DNA of 64,000 nucleotides from SXOA01 sp046153945 (GCA_046153945.1 JBJXFF010000090.1:38691-102690), one strand, 5' to 3'. Counted from the stretch's first letter, positions 1-8,694 are shown. The notes: generated from the letters alone by a model not told the origin. Numbers and translations are program-made.

Positions 1-1
1 C

Positions 2-538
<537 letters not shown>

Positions 539-548
539 CTCCCAGCCT

Positions 549-581
549 TGGCGAGCGGGGGGCGTAAGCCCCCTGATACTT
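549..581 (+). repeat. 33-bp dispersed repeat, copy 1 (palindromic core)
   Basis: A 33-base unit beginning TGGCGAGCG and ending CCCTGATACTT. A second copy lies at 26527-26559 with three substitutions. The centre (GGGGGCGTAAGCCCCC) is self-complementary and would form a GC hairpin. It follows the stop of the dehydrogenase by ten bases and may act as a transcript 3' end, though there is no T-run. Confidence 0.75.
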
Positions 582-600
582 CCGCCTCTAAAACGACAAG

Positions 601-673
601 GGTCGGGAAGGGTTTTCGCGGCTGGTGAGCGAAGATAACTAGCAAACATCACCCGCGAAAACCTTTCCCGACC
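601..673. repeat. Inverted repeat with 21-nt arms, palindrome A
   Basis: Arm 601-621 (GGTCGGGAAGGGTTTTCGCGG) and arm 653-673 are reverse complements with one mismatch, separated by 31 bases. The inner sequence also pairs (GGTGA with TCACC). A related element follows at 752-828, so this is one of a pair of similar long hairpins in the same gap. Confidence 0.8.
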
Positions 674-751
674 CCGTTCGCGCCGCCCACCGGTTCGCGC
701 AGAACCCAATTGACCTCCGAGACGCGGGGTCATAGCAGGATGGATCGTAAA

Positions 752-828
752 GGGGTTCAGGAGGAGTTTTCGCGGCAGAGCTTGGACGAGATCCAACCTC
801 TGCTCACGCGAAAACACCTCCCGACCCC
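752..828. repeat. Inverted repeat, palindrome B, related to palindrome A
   Basis: Arms 752-774 and 807-828 share the GTTTTCGCG / CGCGAAAAC ends and the GGGGT / ACCCC outer flanks with the element at 601-673. The spacer continues the stem (GCAGAG...TTGGA at 775-786 pairs with TCCAA...CTCTGC at 793-803), giving a hairpin nearly 77 bases long with a very small loop. No coding frame crosses it. Confidence 0.75.
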
Positions 829-1433
829 AACGTAAACCAACGTCAAAGACGGGGTGAATCCTAGCCTGATACATGTTTTTGCAACTCCTGTTTCGCGCCC
901 TGCGCCTTGCCGCAACTCGTTGCAGCTTCTGATTTTAACCTGCCTTATCCTGATTCATTTTTGTCAAAATATTGCCTATTGTGATACATAACTGCGTAAG
1001 TGTAAGTGCATAAGTGATTTGGTCTATTGGCTTTGCGTCAACGAAATGACCTGTATCACTCGCGATGGATCACCATCTGATAAGCTCTTTTTCGCTTCAC
1101 TGGCGAGCGCCGTATTGCCCATAAATCCCTGCCCCCTTTCGGTTTACAGTTTCACCTTCGCCGCAATCGATCAAAAAGCGATAAGCGGTGATAAACCGCC
1201 ACTCCAAACCCGTTCTTCTGGCGGAGACCCGGTGCTCAGGAACGGAGATTGGCGCGCACAGGTCCCTAGACACCAGATGCGCGGAACGTGTCGTTTGTTC
1301 ACTAGTCGCAAGAAATTATTTTTAGTTTGTCGCGGTAGAGGACTTAATAACGAGCAGTAGCTCCTGAGATCCTTCCTTCGGGCATGAAAAGTGCAACGGA
1401 CTTGGGAAATCACTTGAGCAAAAGGAGATTTCC
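829..1433. other. Gene-free stretch of about 600 bp
   Basis: No frame here has planctomycete-like coding character. The part around 930-1020 is AT-rich compared with the flanks and holds short direct repeats of the TAAGTG type (995-1016). It could contain the promoter of the small lipoprotein at 1434, but no convincing -35/-10 pair was found. The plus-strand frame from 1019 to 1360 has no recognisable domain and no ribosome binding site. Confidence 0.5.
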
Positions 1434-1613
1434 ATGTTTTGTAAATCAATTGTTAGCAGCGTAACTCTCCTCGCGGCTCTCGCGGTTTGTGGATGCGAGG
1501 TTCGCACGAGCACCACGACGGAACCAGCGCCGGCTCAGAAAAAGGTGAACGTTGATGTTGATGTCAAAGGACGCAACGTGGACGTGGACGTGAAATCCAG
1601 TCCCCGGCCCTAG
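1434..1613 (+). CDS. Small lipoprotein, 59 aa, with a repeated VDVDVK tail
   Basis: A 59-residue protein with a strong AAAAGGAGA ribosome binding site six to eight bases ahead of the ATG. Residues 1-20 form a signal peptide: a Lys at position 4, then a hydrophobic run rich in Leu, Ala and Val. It is followed by V-C-G-C, so Cys21 can serve as the lipidated residue. The mature part is about 38 residues. A Thr/Pro/Ala linker leads into two copies of an alternating Val/Asp motif (VDVDVKG then VDVDVKS). The alternation suggests an edge beta-strand pair or a cation-binding surface, but no function can be assigned. It is convergent with epmA, whose stop is 15 bases away. Confidence 0.7.
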   Translation: MFCKSIVSSVTLLAALAVCGCEVRTSTTTEPAPAQKKVNVDVDVKGRNVDVDVKSSPRP

Positions 1614-1628
1614 CCAGGCACAGAATTG

Positions 1629-2636
1629 CTACGCCCTGGTGATCGGGAATGCCAGTACGTCCTGAATCGACCTGGCTCCCGTCACTGCCATCACCAGCCG
1701 GTCGAAGCCTAAAGCACATCCCGAACATGGGGGGAGGCCATGGTCCATCGCGGCGAGGAGGCGGCATTCTTCTGGTAGTGGCGGTTTGCCGTCGGTTATT
1801 CGGAGCGCGTTGTTAAGTCGATTGCGCTCACGGAGGATCGCCGGGTCGAGCAGTTCGTGATAGCCGTTGGCGAGTTCGATGCCGCGGACGTAGAGTTCGA
1901 AGCGTTCCGCCACGGGTGGATTCCCGTCGCGGACTTGGGCCAGGGCCGACTGGCTGGCGGGATAATCGTGGAGGATGGTGGGGCGGTCTTGGCCGAGATT
2001 GGGCTCGACCTTTTGGGTGAGGAGGAGGTCGAGGTGGAGGTCGTGATCCTCGTAAACAACGGGAGACCTTCGGTCAGCGGCTTCGGCGGGGTCGGGAGAC
2101 CCGCGTCGAACGTCGCGTTGCTCAAACGGATCAACCTTGGCGTAGCGCAAGAAGGCTTCGCGATACGTTAGACGTTCCGGGGTTCCTAGTCCGAGAATCT
2201 CCTCGGCCAGGTCCGCGAGCAGTTGCATGCCGGCAGCGTAGTCGTCCCCCACTCGATACCACTCGACCATGGTGAATTCGGGGTTGTGCAGCGGGCCGAT
2301 TTCTCCGCCACGGAAGGCGCGCGTGATTTGGTAGATGGCGCGGAGTTGCTCCTTGCCTGCCACCAGCAGCCGTTTCATGGAGAATTCGGGCGACGTTTGC
2401 AGCCAGAGCTTGGGGCCGATGTGCGGCTCGCGAGGGTCGGGGAAAAGAGTCACGGAAAGCGGGTCCAGATGCCGGTCCACCACGACGTCATGGCTGAGCA
2501 GGGGCGTTTCCACTTCCAGAAAGCCGCGGCTGTCAAAGAAGGTCCGCAGCCGCTTCAGCAGGGCCGCACGTGTGGCCAGCATCTCGGGCGAAGCAGAGGG
2601 GAGAAAATCGGGAAGCACGGGATTGGAAGGGGACAT
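1629..2636 (-). CDS. epmA: EF-P beta-lysine ligase EpmA (PoxA/GenX type)
   Basis: This 335-residue protein is a class II lysyl-tRNA synthetase-like catalytic domain without the tRNA anticodon-binding N-terminus. That architecture is diagnostic for EpmA, which attaches (R)-beta-lysine or lysine to elongation factor P. Visible are the motif 1 region near residue 35 (SRGFLEVETP), motif 2 (QTSPEFSMKRLL followed by the FRGGE Arg), and motif 3 near the C-terminus (ALGFDRLVM). Length matches the E. coli enzyme (325). The ATG overlaps the stop of the upstream DUF1549 gene in a TAATG junction, which implies translational coupling to an unrelated gene. Neither epmB nor efp is in the window, so whether beta-lysine or plain lysine is used is unknown. 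Confidence 0.9.
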   Translation of the reverse strand: MSPSNPVLPDFLPSASPEMLATRAALLKRLRTFFDSRGFLEVETPLLSHDVVVDRHLDPLSVTLFPDPREPHIGPKLWLQTSPEFSMKRLLVAGKEQLRAIYQITRAFRGGEIGPLHNPEFTMVEWYRVGDDYAAGMQLLADLAEEILGLGTPERLTYREAFLRYAKVDPFEQRDVRRGSPDPAEAADRRSPVVYEDHDLHLDLLLTQKVEPNLGQDRPTILHDYPASQSALAQVRDGNPPVAERFELYVRGIELANGYHELLDPAILRERNRLNNALRITDGKPPLPEECRLLAAMDHGLPPCSGCALGFDRLVMAVTGARSIQDVLAFPITRA

Positions 2637-5176
2637 TATTCCTTGACCAACGCTTCGTCCAAGTTCAAGATCGCGCTGCAGAGGGCGGTCCAGGCGGCAT
2701 GATCGACGGCAGCGAGATTCAAGTTCCGCGGATGCTCGCCCACTTTTAAGAGCTTGTCGGCAGCGGCCGGGTTAGCTTGGTAATCTGTCTGGAACTGGCT
2801 GAAAGCCTTGTGCAGGACCTCTCGCTCGTTCTCGGTTGGAGTGCGGCTGAGAACAAGGCGGTAGACGTGGTTCAGGCGGTCGTCTTGCTTTTCCGAATGA
2901 AGCATCGCCCGCTCGGCGAGGGCACGGGATGCTTCGACGTAAGTCGTGTCGTTGAGCGTGGCGAGAGAATGCAGCGGCGTGTTGGTGCGGTACTGCTTGA
3001 CGGTGCAAAATTGGCGGCTGGCGCTGTCAAAGAACATCGTGGGACCGACGATCCGCCGCCAGAAAACGTACATGCTGCGGCGATAAAGAGCCGCTCCGCT
3101 GTCCTGCTGATACCGCTTGGTGCCGAAGGTCGCTTCTTCCCAGACGCCGCTTGGTTGATAGGTTTTGACCGGGGGGCCGCCAACCTGTCGAACGAGCAGC
3201 CCGCTAACCGCCAGAGCTCGGTCCCGAATCATCCAGGCCGGCAGGCGATAACGCGGCCCGCGGGCGAGCAAGCGATTGTCGGGATCCTGCTCGGTGAGAG
3301 CGGTACTTCCTTGCGAGGACTGGCGATAGGCAGCGGAATTGACGAAGCGGCGGATGAGACGCTTCGTTTCCCAACCGTTCTCTTGAAAGTCCGCAGCCAG
3401 CCAGTCGAGGAGTTCGGGATGTTTGGGCCGCTCTCCTTGCACGCCAAAGTCCTCGGGGGTTTTGACGATGCCGATGCCGAAGAACTGTTGCCAGAAGCGG
3501 TTCACGACGACGCGCGGGGTTAGCGGCTGGTCTTTGGAGACGAGCCATTCAGCTAAAGCCAAACGGTTGGGCGGAGCATCAGCACGCCCACGCAAAGCCG
3601 TGGGCGTGGCACCTAGTGGCGGCAGGCTGACAGGCGTGGCCGCCGTCACTTCGTCCTGCGGCTTGTCGTAGAGTCCCTTGTCGAGCATGAAAGTCTTCCG
3701 CGGCGTCGGCATGTCCTCCATCACCATCACGCGGGGAATGGACTTCCGGACGTTGTCCCGCTCTTCCATCGGGGTTCGCAGGGACTTGAGTTTCACAACG
3801 TAGTCGGCGTTCTCCTTCTCCCACTGTTTTTCGAGCTGTATAAGCTGGTCCTTGTTCCGCTGGGGAATTGCCACTCGCAGCACGGCTTTGATGCCGTCGG
3901 GCAGTTTCGCAGCAGCGGGGGAGTCAGCCGCGTTTTGGTTGGCCTCGCGCGGGAAGAGGACTGTTTCGAAATCCGTCAGTTCTTTACTCGCGGCTGCGAT
4001 AGTCTGTTCCAATATGACGAGTCGTTCCGTCATCTGGGCTGTCGGAGCATCCATCGCGGGGGGGGACTGCGGGTTCCCGCCGCCCCCATCGACAGGAGTC
4101 TGGTTGAAGAAGGCGAACAGGCTGTAGTAGTCCCGTTTTTTCAGGGCATCGAACTTGTGGTCGTGGCAGCGGCAGCAGTTGAAGGTCAGGCCGAGCCAGA
4201 CGGTGCCGGTAGTTTCCGTCATATCCAGCACGTAATCGATCCGATTCTCCGCGGCGATGCGGCCCCCCTCGCCGTTGATCATGTGGTTGCGGCAAAAGCC
4301 GGTGGCCAGCTTTTGCTCCGGGCCGCCGCCGGGAACCTGGTCCCCCGCCAGTTGCCAGAGCGTGAACTGATCGTACGGCAGGCCGCGGTTGAACGCGCTC
4401 GCCACCCAGTCCCGCCAGGGCCACATCGTCCGCTCGCCATCTCCTTGATAGCCATTGCTGTCAGCGTAACGGGCTGCCTCCAGCCAGTCCCAACTCATCC
4501 GTTCGCCGAATTCGGCAGACGCCATCAGCCGGTCTACTAGCCGCTCGTAGGCATCGGGAGATTGATCCTGAGCGAACGCATCGACATCCTCCGGCAGCGG
4601 CGGCAGTCCGGTCAGATCGAGAGAAGCCCGGCGGATGAGCGTATGCCGCGGAGCTTCTGGCGACGGCGCGAGGTTTTCTCTCTCCAGGTGGGAAAACAGA
4701 AAGCCGTCGATGGGATTGTTCGTTTTCGCGGCGAACTTCGCGGGGATTGGTACTGGCAACATAGTCAGTTTTTGAAACGCCCAGTGCCCTCCCCATTCTG
4801 CCCCGCCGTCGATCCACTTCTTTAGCAGCCCCTTCTGCTCCGCCGTCAACTTTCGCTGCGAGGTCGGCGGCGGCATCACTTCGTCGGCATCCGCCGAAAG
4901 AATCCGTCGCACCAGCTCGCTCGCGCCGCTCTTCCCCGGAATCACCGCCCCTTTCCCTTCCTTCAATTGCTTCGCGCTCGCCTCCAGATCCAGCCGCAAG
5001 TCTGCCTCCCGCTTCTTCTCATCGGGGCCGTGACACTGAAAGCAGTTGTCGGAGAGGATGGGGAGAATGTCGCGGTCGAACTTCACCGCACCACTTTCTG
5101 CGGCGATGGCGGGGAAGACAGCGCCGCAGAGCAACAGGCCAGTAATCGGTAGAAGTCGCAGGGTCGAACTGAACAT
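2636..5176 (-). CDS. DUF1549/DUF1553 protein with Planctomycete cytochrome c (PSD1) domain
   Basis: An 846-residue secreted protein. Residues 1-26 are a signal peptide (hydrophobic, ending A-I-A-A). The PSD1 cytochrome domain follows, with a CxxCH heme motif at Cys45, Cys48 and His49 and the typical 'HGPDEKKREADLRL' stretch. DUF1549 spans about residues 155-360 and contains a second CxxCH-like segment (CCRCHDHK). DUF1553 covers roughly 520-830. These proteins are expanded in Planctomycetes, usually paired with a DUF1501 partner, and are thought to act outside the cytoplasm, perhaps in polysaccharide breakdown; the biochemistry is not established. The DUF1501 gene lies upstream on the same strand (6731-8140) but is separated by three small genes. 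The stop overlaps the epmA start. Confidence 0.92.
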   Translation of the reverse strand: MFSSTLRLLPITGLLLCGAVFPAIAAESGAVKFDRDILPILSDNCFQCHGPDEKKREADLRLDLEASAKQLKEGKGAVIPGKSGASELVRRILSADADEVMPPPTSQRKLTAEQKGLLKKWIDGGAEWGGHWAFQKLTMLPVPIPAKFAAKTNNPIDGFLFSHLERENLAPSPEAPRHTLIRRASLDLTGLPPLPEDVDAFAQDQSPDAYERLVDRLMASAEFGERMSWDWLEAARYADSNGYQGDGERTMWPWRDWVASAFNRGLPYDQFTLWQLAGDQVPGGGPEQKLATGFCRNHMINGEGGRIAAENRIDYVLDMTETTGTVWLGLTFNCCRCHDHKFDALKKRDYYSLFAFFNQTPVDGGGGNPQSPPAMDAPTAQMTERLVILEQTIAAASKELTDFETVLFPREANQNAADSPAAAKLPDGIKAVLRVAIPQRNKDQLIQLEKQWEKENADYVVKLKSLRTPMEERDNVRKSIPRVMVMEDMPTPRKTFMLDKGLYDKPQDEVTAATPVSLPPLGATPTALRGRADAPPNRLALAEWLVSKDQPLTPRVVVNRFWQQFFGIGIVKTPEDFGVQGERPKHPELLDWLAADFQENGWETKRLIRRFVNSAAYRQSSQGSTALTEQDPDNRLLARGPRYRLPAWMIRDRALAVSGLLVRQVGGPPVKTYQPSGVWEEATFGTKRYQQDSGAALYRRSMYVFWRRIVGPTMFFDSASRQFCTVKQYRTNTPLHSLATLNDTTYVEASRALAERAMLHSEKQDDRLNHVYRLVLSRTPTENEREVLHKAFSQFQTDYQANPAAADKLLKVGEHPRNLNLAAVDHAAWTALCSAILNLDEALVKE

Positions 5177-5245
5177 GCTGAAAAATCAGTGATTGAGGGC
5201 AAGAGCAAGCACTCATTTTACTCCAAGCAATCGGGAGAGTGTCAT

Positions 5246-5458
5246 TCAATTGCCGCCATCTGCCTTCAAGACTTTTCGAGCCTTGGCCTTCAGAATGCCG
5301 ACGATGTCGATGGTCTCAACATACCGCATATACTCGTCATGTTCGGCGGAAGAGAGAGTTCCTTCATTGCTGCGGACCGCAAGTTCGGAGATACGAGATT
5401 GAGTTGCGGTGTCGAATTGATATTCCGCAATGCGTTGCGCGACTTCGATGGGTATCAT
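5246..5458 (-). CDS. Small protein, 70 aa, of the type often found beside HNH nucleases
   Basis: A 70-residue, mainly helical, soluble protein with ATG start. The middle reads as 'ELAVRSNEGTLSSAEHDEY' followed by a helix ending 'LKAKARKVLK'. I recognise this pattern from small cyanobacterial and planctomycete proteins that often precede a gene for an HNH-type endonuclease. Here no HNH gene follows; the next gene downstream is the DUF1549 protein. A role as antitoxin or nuclease partner is inferred from memory of such contexts and is not shown by the sequence. It is on the same strand as its neighbours and may be part of their transcript. Confidence 0.7.
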   Translation of the reverse strand: MIPIEVAQRIAEYQFDTATQSRISELAVRSNEGTLSSAEHDEYMRYVETIDIVGILKAKARKVLKADGGN

Positions 5459-5507
5459 TCCCGCATTTTAGACCGAAGCAGGGACTTGATGCAAACAATA
5501 CGTAGAC

Positions 5508-5921
5508 TTAACGCCGTTTCCGTAGGGCGACGATTTCCTCCCACTTCTTTGTGTCCATGTACACCACCCCCTCACTTTCATTACCAGGAACGTCATCGCC
5601 AAAGTAGCATTGCGTTTCGCCACAGCTACCTCCTACCGGCGCTGTGTTCGTTGCGATCTGTCGTGCATATTCTCCCTTCTCGCTGAGGAGGCTTGCGGCA
5701 ACATGCTCCGGATAGCCCCATTTCGCCTCACGTCCTATCGCGCAAGCGTCATCGTAGCGGCACTCGTCGATTGCAGTGTTAAACTCCTCCACCAGCAGTT
5801 CCAGCTTCCGAGGACGCATCCAGCGGGCATAGACGCCAGTACCGATGCAGATCAACGTGGTCGTGAGCAACAGGGTCCGCAGGCTGAGTTGCCAGAGTCG
5901 AAGCTTGGGTCGCGGCTGCAC
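5508..5921 (-). CDS. Inner-membrane-anchored planctomycete protein with 'SLRTLLL' N-terminus
   Basis: A 137-residue protein starting at a GTG preceded by AAAGGAAT about six bases upstream. Residues 8-30 form one membrane segment with the planctomycete signature L-W-Q-L-S-L-R-T-L-L-L. The rest is soluble and carries two cysteines in a short stretch (GSCGETQC, residues 98-105). The N-terminal signature occurs on many otherwise unrelated planctomycete proteins and does not indicate function. The soluble part matches nothing I know. It lies between the HAD gene and the 70-aa gene on the same strand. Confidence 0.7.
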   Translation of the reverse strand: MQPRPKLRLWQLSLRTLLLTTTLICIGTGVYARWMRPRKLELLVEEFNTAIDECRYDDACAIGREAKWGYPEHVAASLLSEKGEYARQIATNTAPVGGSCGETQCYFGDDVPGNESEGVVYMDTKKWEEIVALRKRR

Positions 5922-5989
5922 AGGAATTCCTTTCGCACTCGATCGCCAGTCACCAGACAGCCGCGTTATAGCCGATTTGACCCAGCGGA

Positions 5990-6643
5990 CTAAACGCCAA
6001 TATTCAGTGCCTCATAAATCCGTCGATCCGCAAGCCCCTCCGCGACAAACGCCGCCCCAGTAAAGTCATGGCTCCGACTATGCTCCCCAGGAACCGCGAC
6101 CGCAAAGGCTCCCGCGGCAACAGCGGCTCGGCAGCCATTCTGGCTATCTTCCAGGACGAGCATTTCGGCGGGCGGAACCCCAAGCTTTTCGGCCGCTTTC
6201 AGATAGATTTCGGGGTGCGGCTTGCCGTCGGTGACGTCGTCGCCGGTGATGAGGAACTTGAAGCGGGGCTCGAAGCCGAACTTTCCCAGGATTCGCTCTG
6301 TGAAGCTCCGCCGACTGCTGGTGGCGATGGCTTTGGGGATGTTTGCCTGCTCCAGTGCCGCCAGGAGTTCGATCAGGCCGGGCATCGGCTGGAGCTGCGC
6401 GTCGAGGATGCCGAGGAAGATGGCGTCGGACTCCTCCATCAGTTCTTCCAGAGACTCGTCCAGGTTGTGATAGCTGCTCAGCACGCCGAAAGCCGCCTTC
6501 GCCGGGCGGCCCATCATCTGGTTCACCAGGTCGTGCGTGAATTCCTTCTCCCGCCGCCGCAGCAGCTCCTTGAGGACGTGGGTATAGATCTGCTCGGTGT
6601 TGAACATCAGGCCGTCGAGATCGAAGGCAACGGCGCGGAGCAT
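5990..6643 (-). CDS. HAD-superfamily phosphatase (beta-phosphoglucomutase-like)
   Basis: A 217-residue HAD subfamily IA hydrolase. Motif I is DLDG with Asp8 nucleophile and Asp10 general acid. Motif II is the 'ATSSRR' serine/threonine region near residue 117. Motif III is a lysine in 'DGKPHPEIY', and motif IV is 'VLEDSQNG'. The helical cap sits between motifs I and II, as in beta-phosphoglucomutase and sugar-phosphate phosphatases. It acts on a phosphorylated metabolite in the cytoplasm; the substrate cannot be read from sequence. The Asp of motif III (KPHP/DP position) follows the usual K-P-x-P-E pattern. A tandem-repeat stretch separates it from the DUF1501 gene. Confidence 0.88.
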   Translation of the reverse strand: MLRAVAFDLDGLMFNTEQIYTHVLKELLRRREKEFTHDLVNQMMGRPAKAAFGVLSSYHNLDESLEELMEESDAIFLGILDAQLQPMPGLIELLAALEQANIPKAIATSSRRSFTERILGKFGFEPRFKFLITGDDVTDGKPHPEIYLKAAEKLGVPPAEMLVLEDSQNGCRAAVAAGAFAVAVPGEHSRSHDFTGAAFVAEGLADRRIYEALNIGV

Positions 6644-6647
6644 GGGG

Positions 6648-6711
6648 GAGAAGGCAGAGGTTAGAGGGCAGAGGTCAGTAGGCAGTAGGCAGAAGGCAGT
6701 AGGCAGAAGAA
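6648..6711. repeat. Low-complexity tandem repeat of a GGCAGTA/GGCAGAA unit
   Basis: About eight degenerate copies of a seven-base unit (AGGCAGA, AGGCAGT) fill the space between the HAD start and the DUF1501 stop. It is purine-biased on the plus strand and is not coding. Confidence 0.7.
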
Positions 6712-6730
6712 ATGGGCGGCGATTCAGAGT

Positions 6731-8140
6731 TCACACGAGTTCTTTAATCGGCTCGCCGCCCCAATTGAGAATCAGTCTGGGCCGGCCCCGGTTGTCGTCG
6801 TAGGTGGTGGTGAGGGGGACGCCGAAGTGGTGATAGATGGTGGCCGCGAGGTCGCCGGGGGTGACCGGTCGCTCTTTGATTTGCCCCGCGTCTCTCTCCG
6901 TAGCGCCAATGACCTGGCCGTGCCGCATCCCGCCGCCGGCGAGGGTCATGCTCATGACGACCGGCCAGTGATTGCGGCCGTCGCTGCTCTCTTGCGTTCC
7001 AATCTGCGGCGTGCGGCCGAATTCACCCATCGCGATGACCAGCACGTCGTCGAGTAGGTTCCGCTCCCCTAAATCCGTCACCAGCGTCGTCAGCAGATGG
7101 TCGAAGATCGGCAGCAGCGGGCGGAGGCCGTTCATGATGCCGCCGTAGGGAGGAATGTTGTCGCCGTGCGTGTCCCAGGTGCCGGAGGCGCTGTGGTTGG
7201 AAAGGTCGATGGTGACGAAGTTGACTCCCGCCTCTACCAATCGACGAGCGAGCAACACCTGCTGGGCCCAGGGATGCGGACCGAATTTCTCGCGGGTCGC
7301 TGCCGGCTCGCGGGTGATGTCGAATGCCTCCTGGGCCTTCTTGCCGACGACGAGATCAATCGCCTGCCGCACGTATTTATCCCGGGCGTCCATGCTCCCT
7401 TGCTGGTCGAGCCCGCGCTTGAGCTTGTCGAACTGGCCGAGCAAATCGTGCCGCGTCAGCAGTCGATCTTGATTCAGGTCCGCGGGGAGATTGAACAGCC
7501 CGCTGGCCGTGGATCCCAGTAGCGGCTCGTATTGTTTGCCGAGATAGCCCGGCCAGGCGACGTGCGAGCGGCTCTTCATATTCAGAACGACGTACGGCGG
7601 CATCGCCGGGTCGTTCGGGCCGCGATGCTTCGCCACAATCGAAGCAATCGCGGGATACTTGTCCGCCTCGGGATTGTTGCTGCGCGGCTCGGCGTCGAGG
7701 TTCGCCGTTTGCATCACCATGTTCGGCTCATGGTTGCTGGCCCGACAATCGACCGAGCGGATCACCGTCAGCCGGTCCATCATGGCGGCCATCTTCGGCA
7801 GATGCTCGCAGAAGCGGATCCCCGGCAGCTTCGTGGCGATGGTCCCAAACGGCCCGCGAATCTCCGGCGGAGCCTCCGGCTTCACATCGAGCGTATCGAT
7901 ATGGCTCGGCCCGCCAGTCATCCAGATCAGAATGACGCTCTTGTTCCGTTTCCCATTACCGGTCTTCCCTGCCTGCTCCTTAGCAGCCAGCAGTCCCGGC
8001 AGCGACAACCCAGCCAGCCCCGCCACTCCCGCTTTGAGCGTGCTCCGCCGGCTGACCAGGCGCACCCCTTCGGCGACTCGGGCATTCAGCCCGAGAAAGG
8101 CGTGGTTTGCTTGATGCTCGGTCGTTTGGCAGTGGAACAT
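6731..8140 (-). CDS. DUF1501 protein, Tat-exported
   Basis: A 469-residue DUF1501 (sulfatase-like alkaline phosphatase fold) protein. The start at 8140 places a twin-arginine signal (S-R-R-S-T-L-K, about residues 29-35) followed by a hydrophobic AGVAGLAGLSL segment within the first 50 residues. The longest frame begins 25 codons earlier, but that extension has no coding character. Family landmarks are 'LIWMTGGPSHIDTLDVKP', 'HLPKMAAMMDRLTVIRS', 'WDTHGDN', and 'VIAMGEFGRTP' with the metal-type 'GRNHWP' near the C-terminus. DUF1501 and DUF1549/1553 proteins are partners in Planctomycetes and probably act outside the cytoplasmic membrane. The start lies 92 bases downstream of the CX5C lipoprotein gene. 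Confidence 0.92.
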   Translation of the reverse strand: MFHCQTTEHQANHAFLGLNARVAEGVRLVSRRSTLKAGVAGLAGLSLPGLLAAKEQAGKTGNGKRNKSVILIWMTGGPSHIDTLDVKPEAPPEIRGPFGTIATKLPGIRFCEHLPKMAAMMDRLTVIRSVDCRASNHEPNMVMQTANLDAEPRSNNPEADKYPAIASIVAKHRGPNDPAMPPYVVLNMKSRSHVAWPGYLGKQYEPLLGSTASGLFNLPADLNQDRLLTRHDLLGQFDKLKRGLDQQGSMDARDKYVRQAIDLVVGKKAQEAFDITREPAATREKFGPHPWAQQVLLARRLVEAGVNFVTIDLSNHSASGTWDTHGDNIPPYGGIMNGLRPLLPIFDHLLTTLVTDLGERNLLDDVLVIAMGEFGRTPQIGTQESSDGRNHWPVVMSMTLAGGGMRHGQVIGATERDAGQIKERPVTPGDLAATIYHHFGVPLTTTYDDNRGRPRLILNWGGEPIKELV

Positions 8141-8232
8141 GGAAACGGTTCTAAAAAAGCCGCGGCTAATTGGACTGTTACATAGTACTGAGTACTGAGT
8201 ACGATTCATCACCACTCACCACTTACTACCCA

Positions 8233-8694
8233 CTACTTTTCCTTCGCCGCCGGTGCCTTCCCATATTCCAAATTCTTCTCTTTCCAACTGACTTCCAGCT
8301 TGTCGTGCAGCTTTTTCCAGGCTCCAGGCATGAGCGGAACGTGGCAGCCCCCCTGTTCCTTGCATTCATTCTCGCCGGCGGTCTCGCCGCAGCCGCCGAG
8401 TCCCTTGCACTCGTTTTTGCCGCCGCAGGCATGTTCCTTGGCGGTGGCACAGGCCCCTTGGCCGCGACAGGTATTGTCGCCTCCTTTTCCCTTGCCCTTG
8501 CAATCGTTGAGCCCGCGGCAGAGGTGGACGTCCGCGGCAGCAGTCGCCTTAGTCCCTTCCGGCCCGTTCGTAGCACCGGGTTTAGCCGCCGGCTTCTCTC
8601 CCCCGCAGCCGGCGAGGGAGCCCGCGGCGATTCCACCCAAGGCGGCAGCGGTCAGTTGATTGAAGGTCCGGCGGTCGAATTCGGAATTGGACAT
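8233..8694 (-). CDS. Cys-rich Tat lipoprotein with CX5C repeats, bufferin (BufA2)-like
   Basis: A 153-residue protein with a twin-arginine signal (D-R-R-T-F-N-Q, residues 7-13) ending in a lipobox (S-L-A-G-C, Cys30). The mature region holds nine more cysteines at 59, 65, 76, 82, 90, 96, 102, 111 and 117. They form four CX5C units, one of them double (90/96/102), with Lys/Gly-rich spacers such as C-R-G-Q-G-A-C. This spacing resembles the BufA2 type of bufferins, periplasmic copper-binding metallophores. The usual bufB (DUF692) and bufC partners are absent here, so metal binding is an inference. Export through Tat suggests that the protein folds or loads its ligand before transport. It is divergent from the sulfotransferase gene, 88 bases apart. 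Confidence 0.75.
   Translation of the reverse strand: MSNSEFDRRTFNQLTAAALGGIAAGSLAGCGGEKPAAKPGATNGPEGTKATAAADVHLCRGLNDCKGKGKGGDNTCRGQGACATAKEHACGGKNECKGLGGCGETAGENECKEQGGCHVPLMPGAWKKLHDKLEVSWKEKNLEYGKAPAAKEK

Noticed and set aside
1019..1360. 113-codon plus-strand frame in the first intergenic region
   Set aside because: No ribosome binding site, no domain, mixed composition; overlapped by equally poor minus-strand frames.
6648..6711. Possible CRISPR-like array
   Set aside because: The units are seven-base low-complexity words without spacers.
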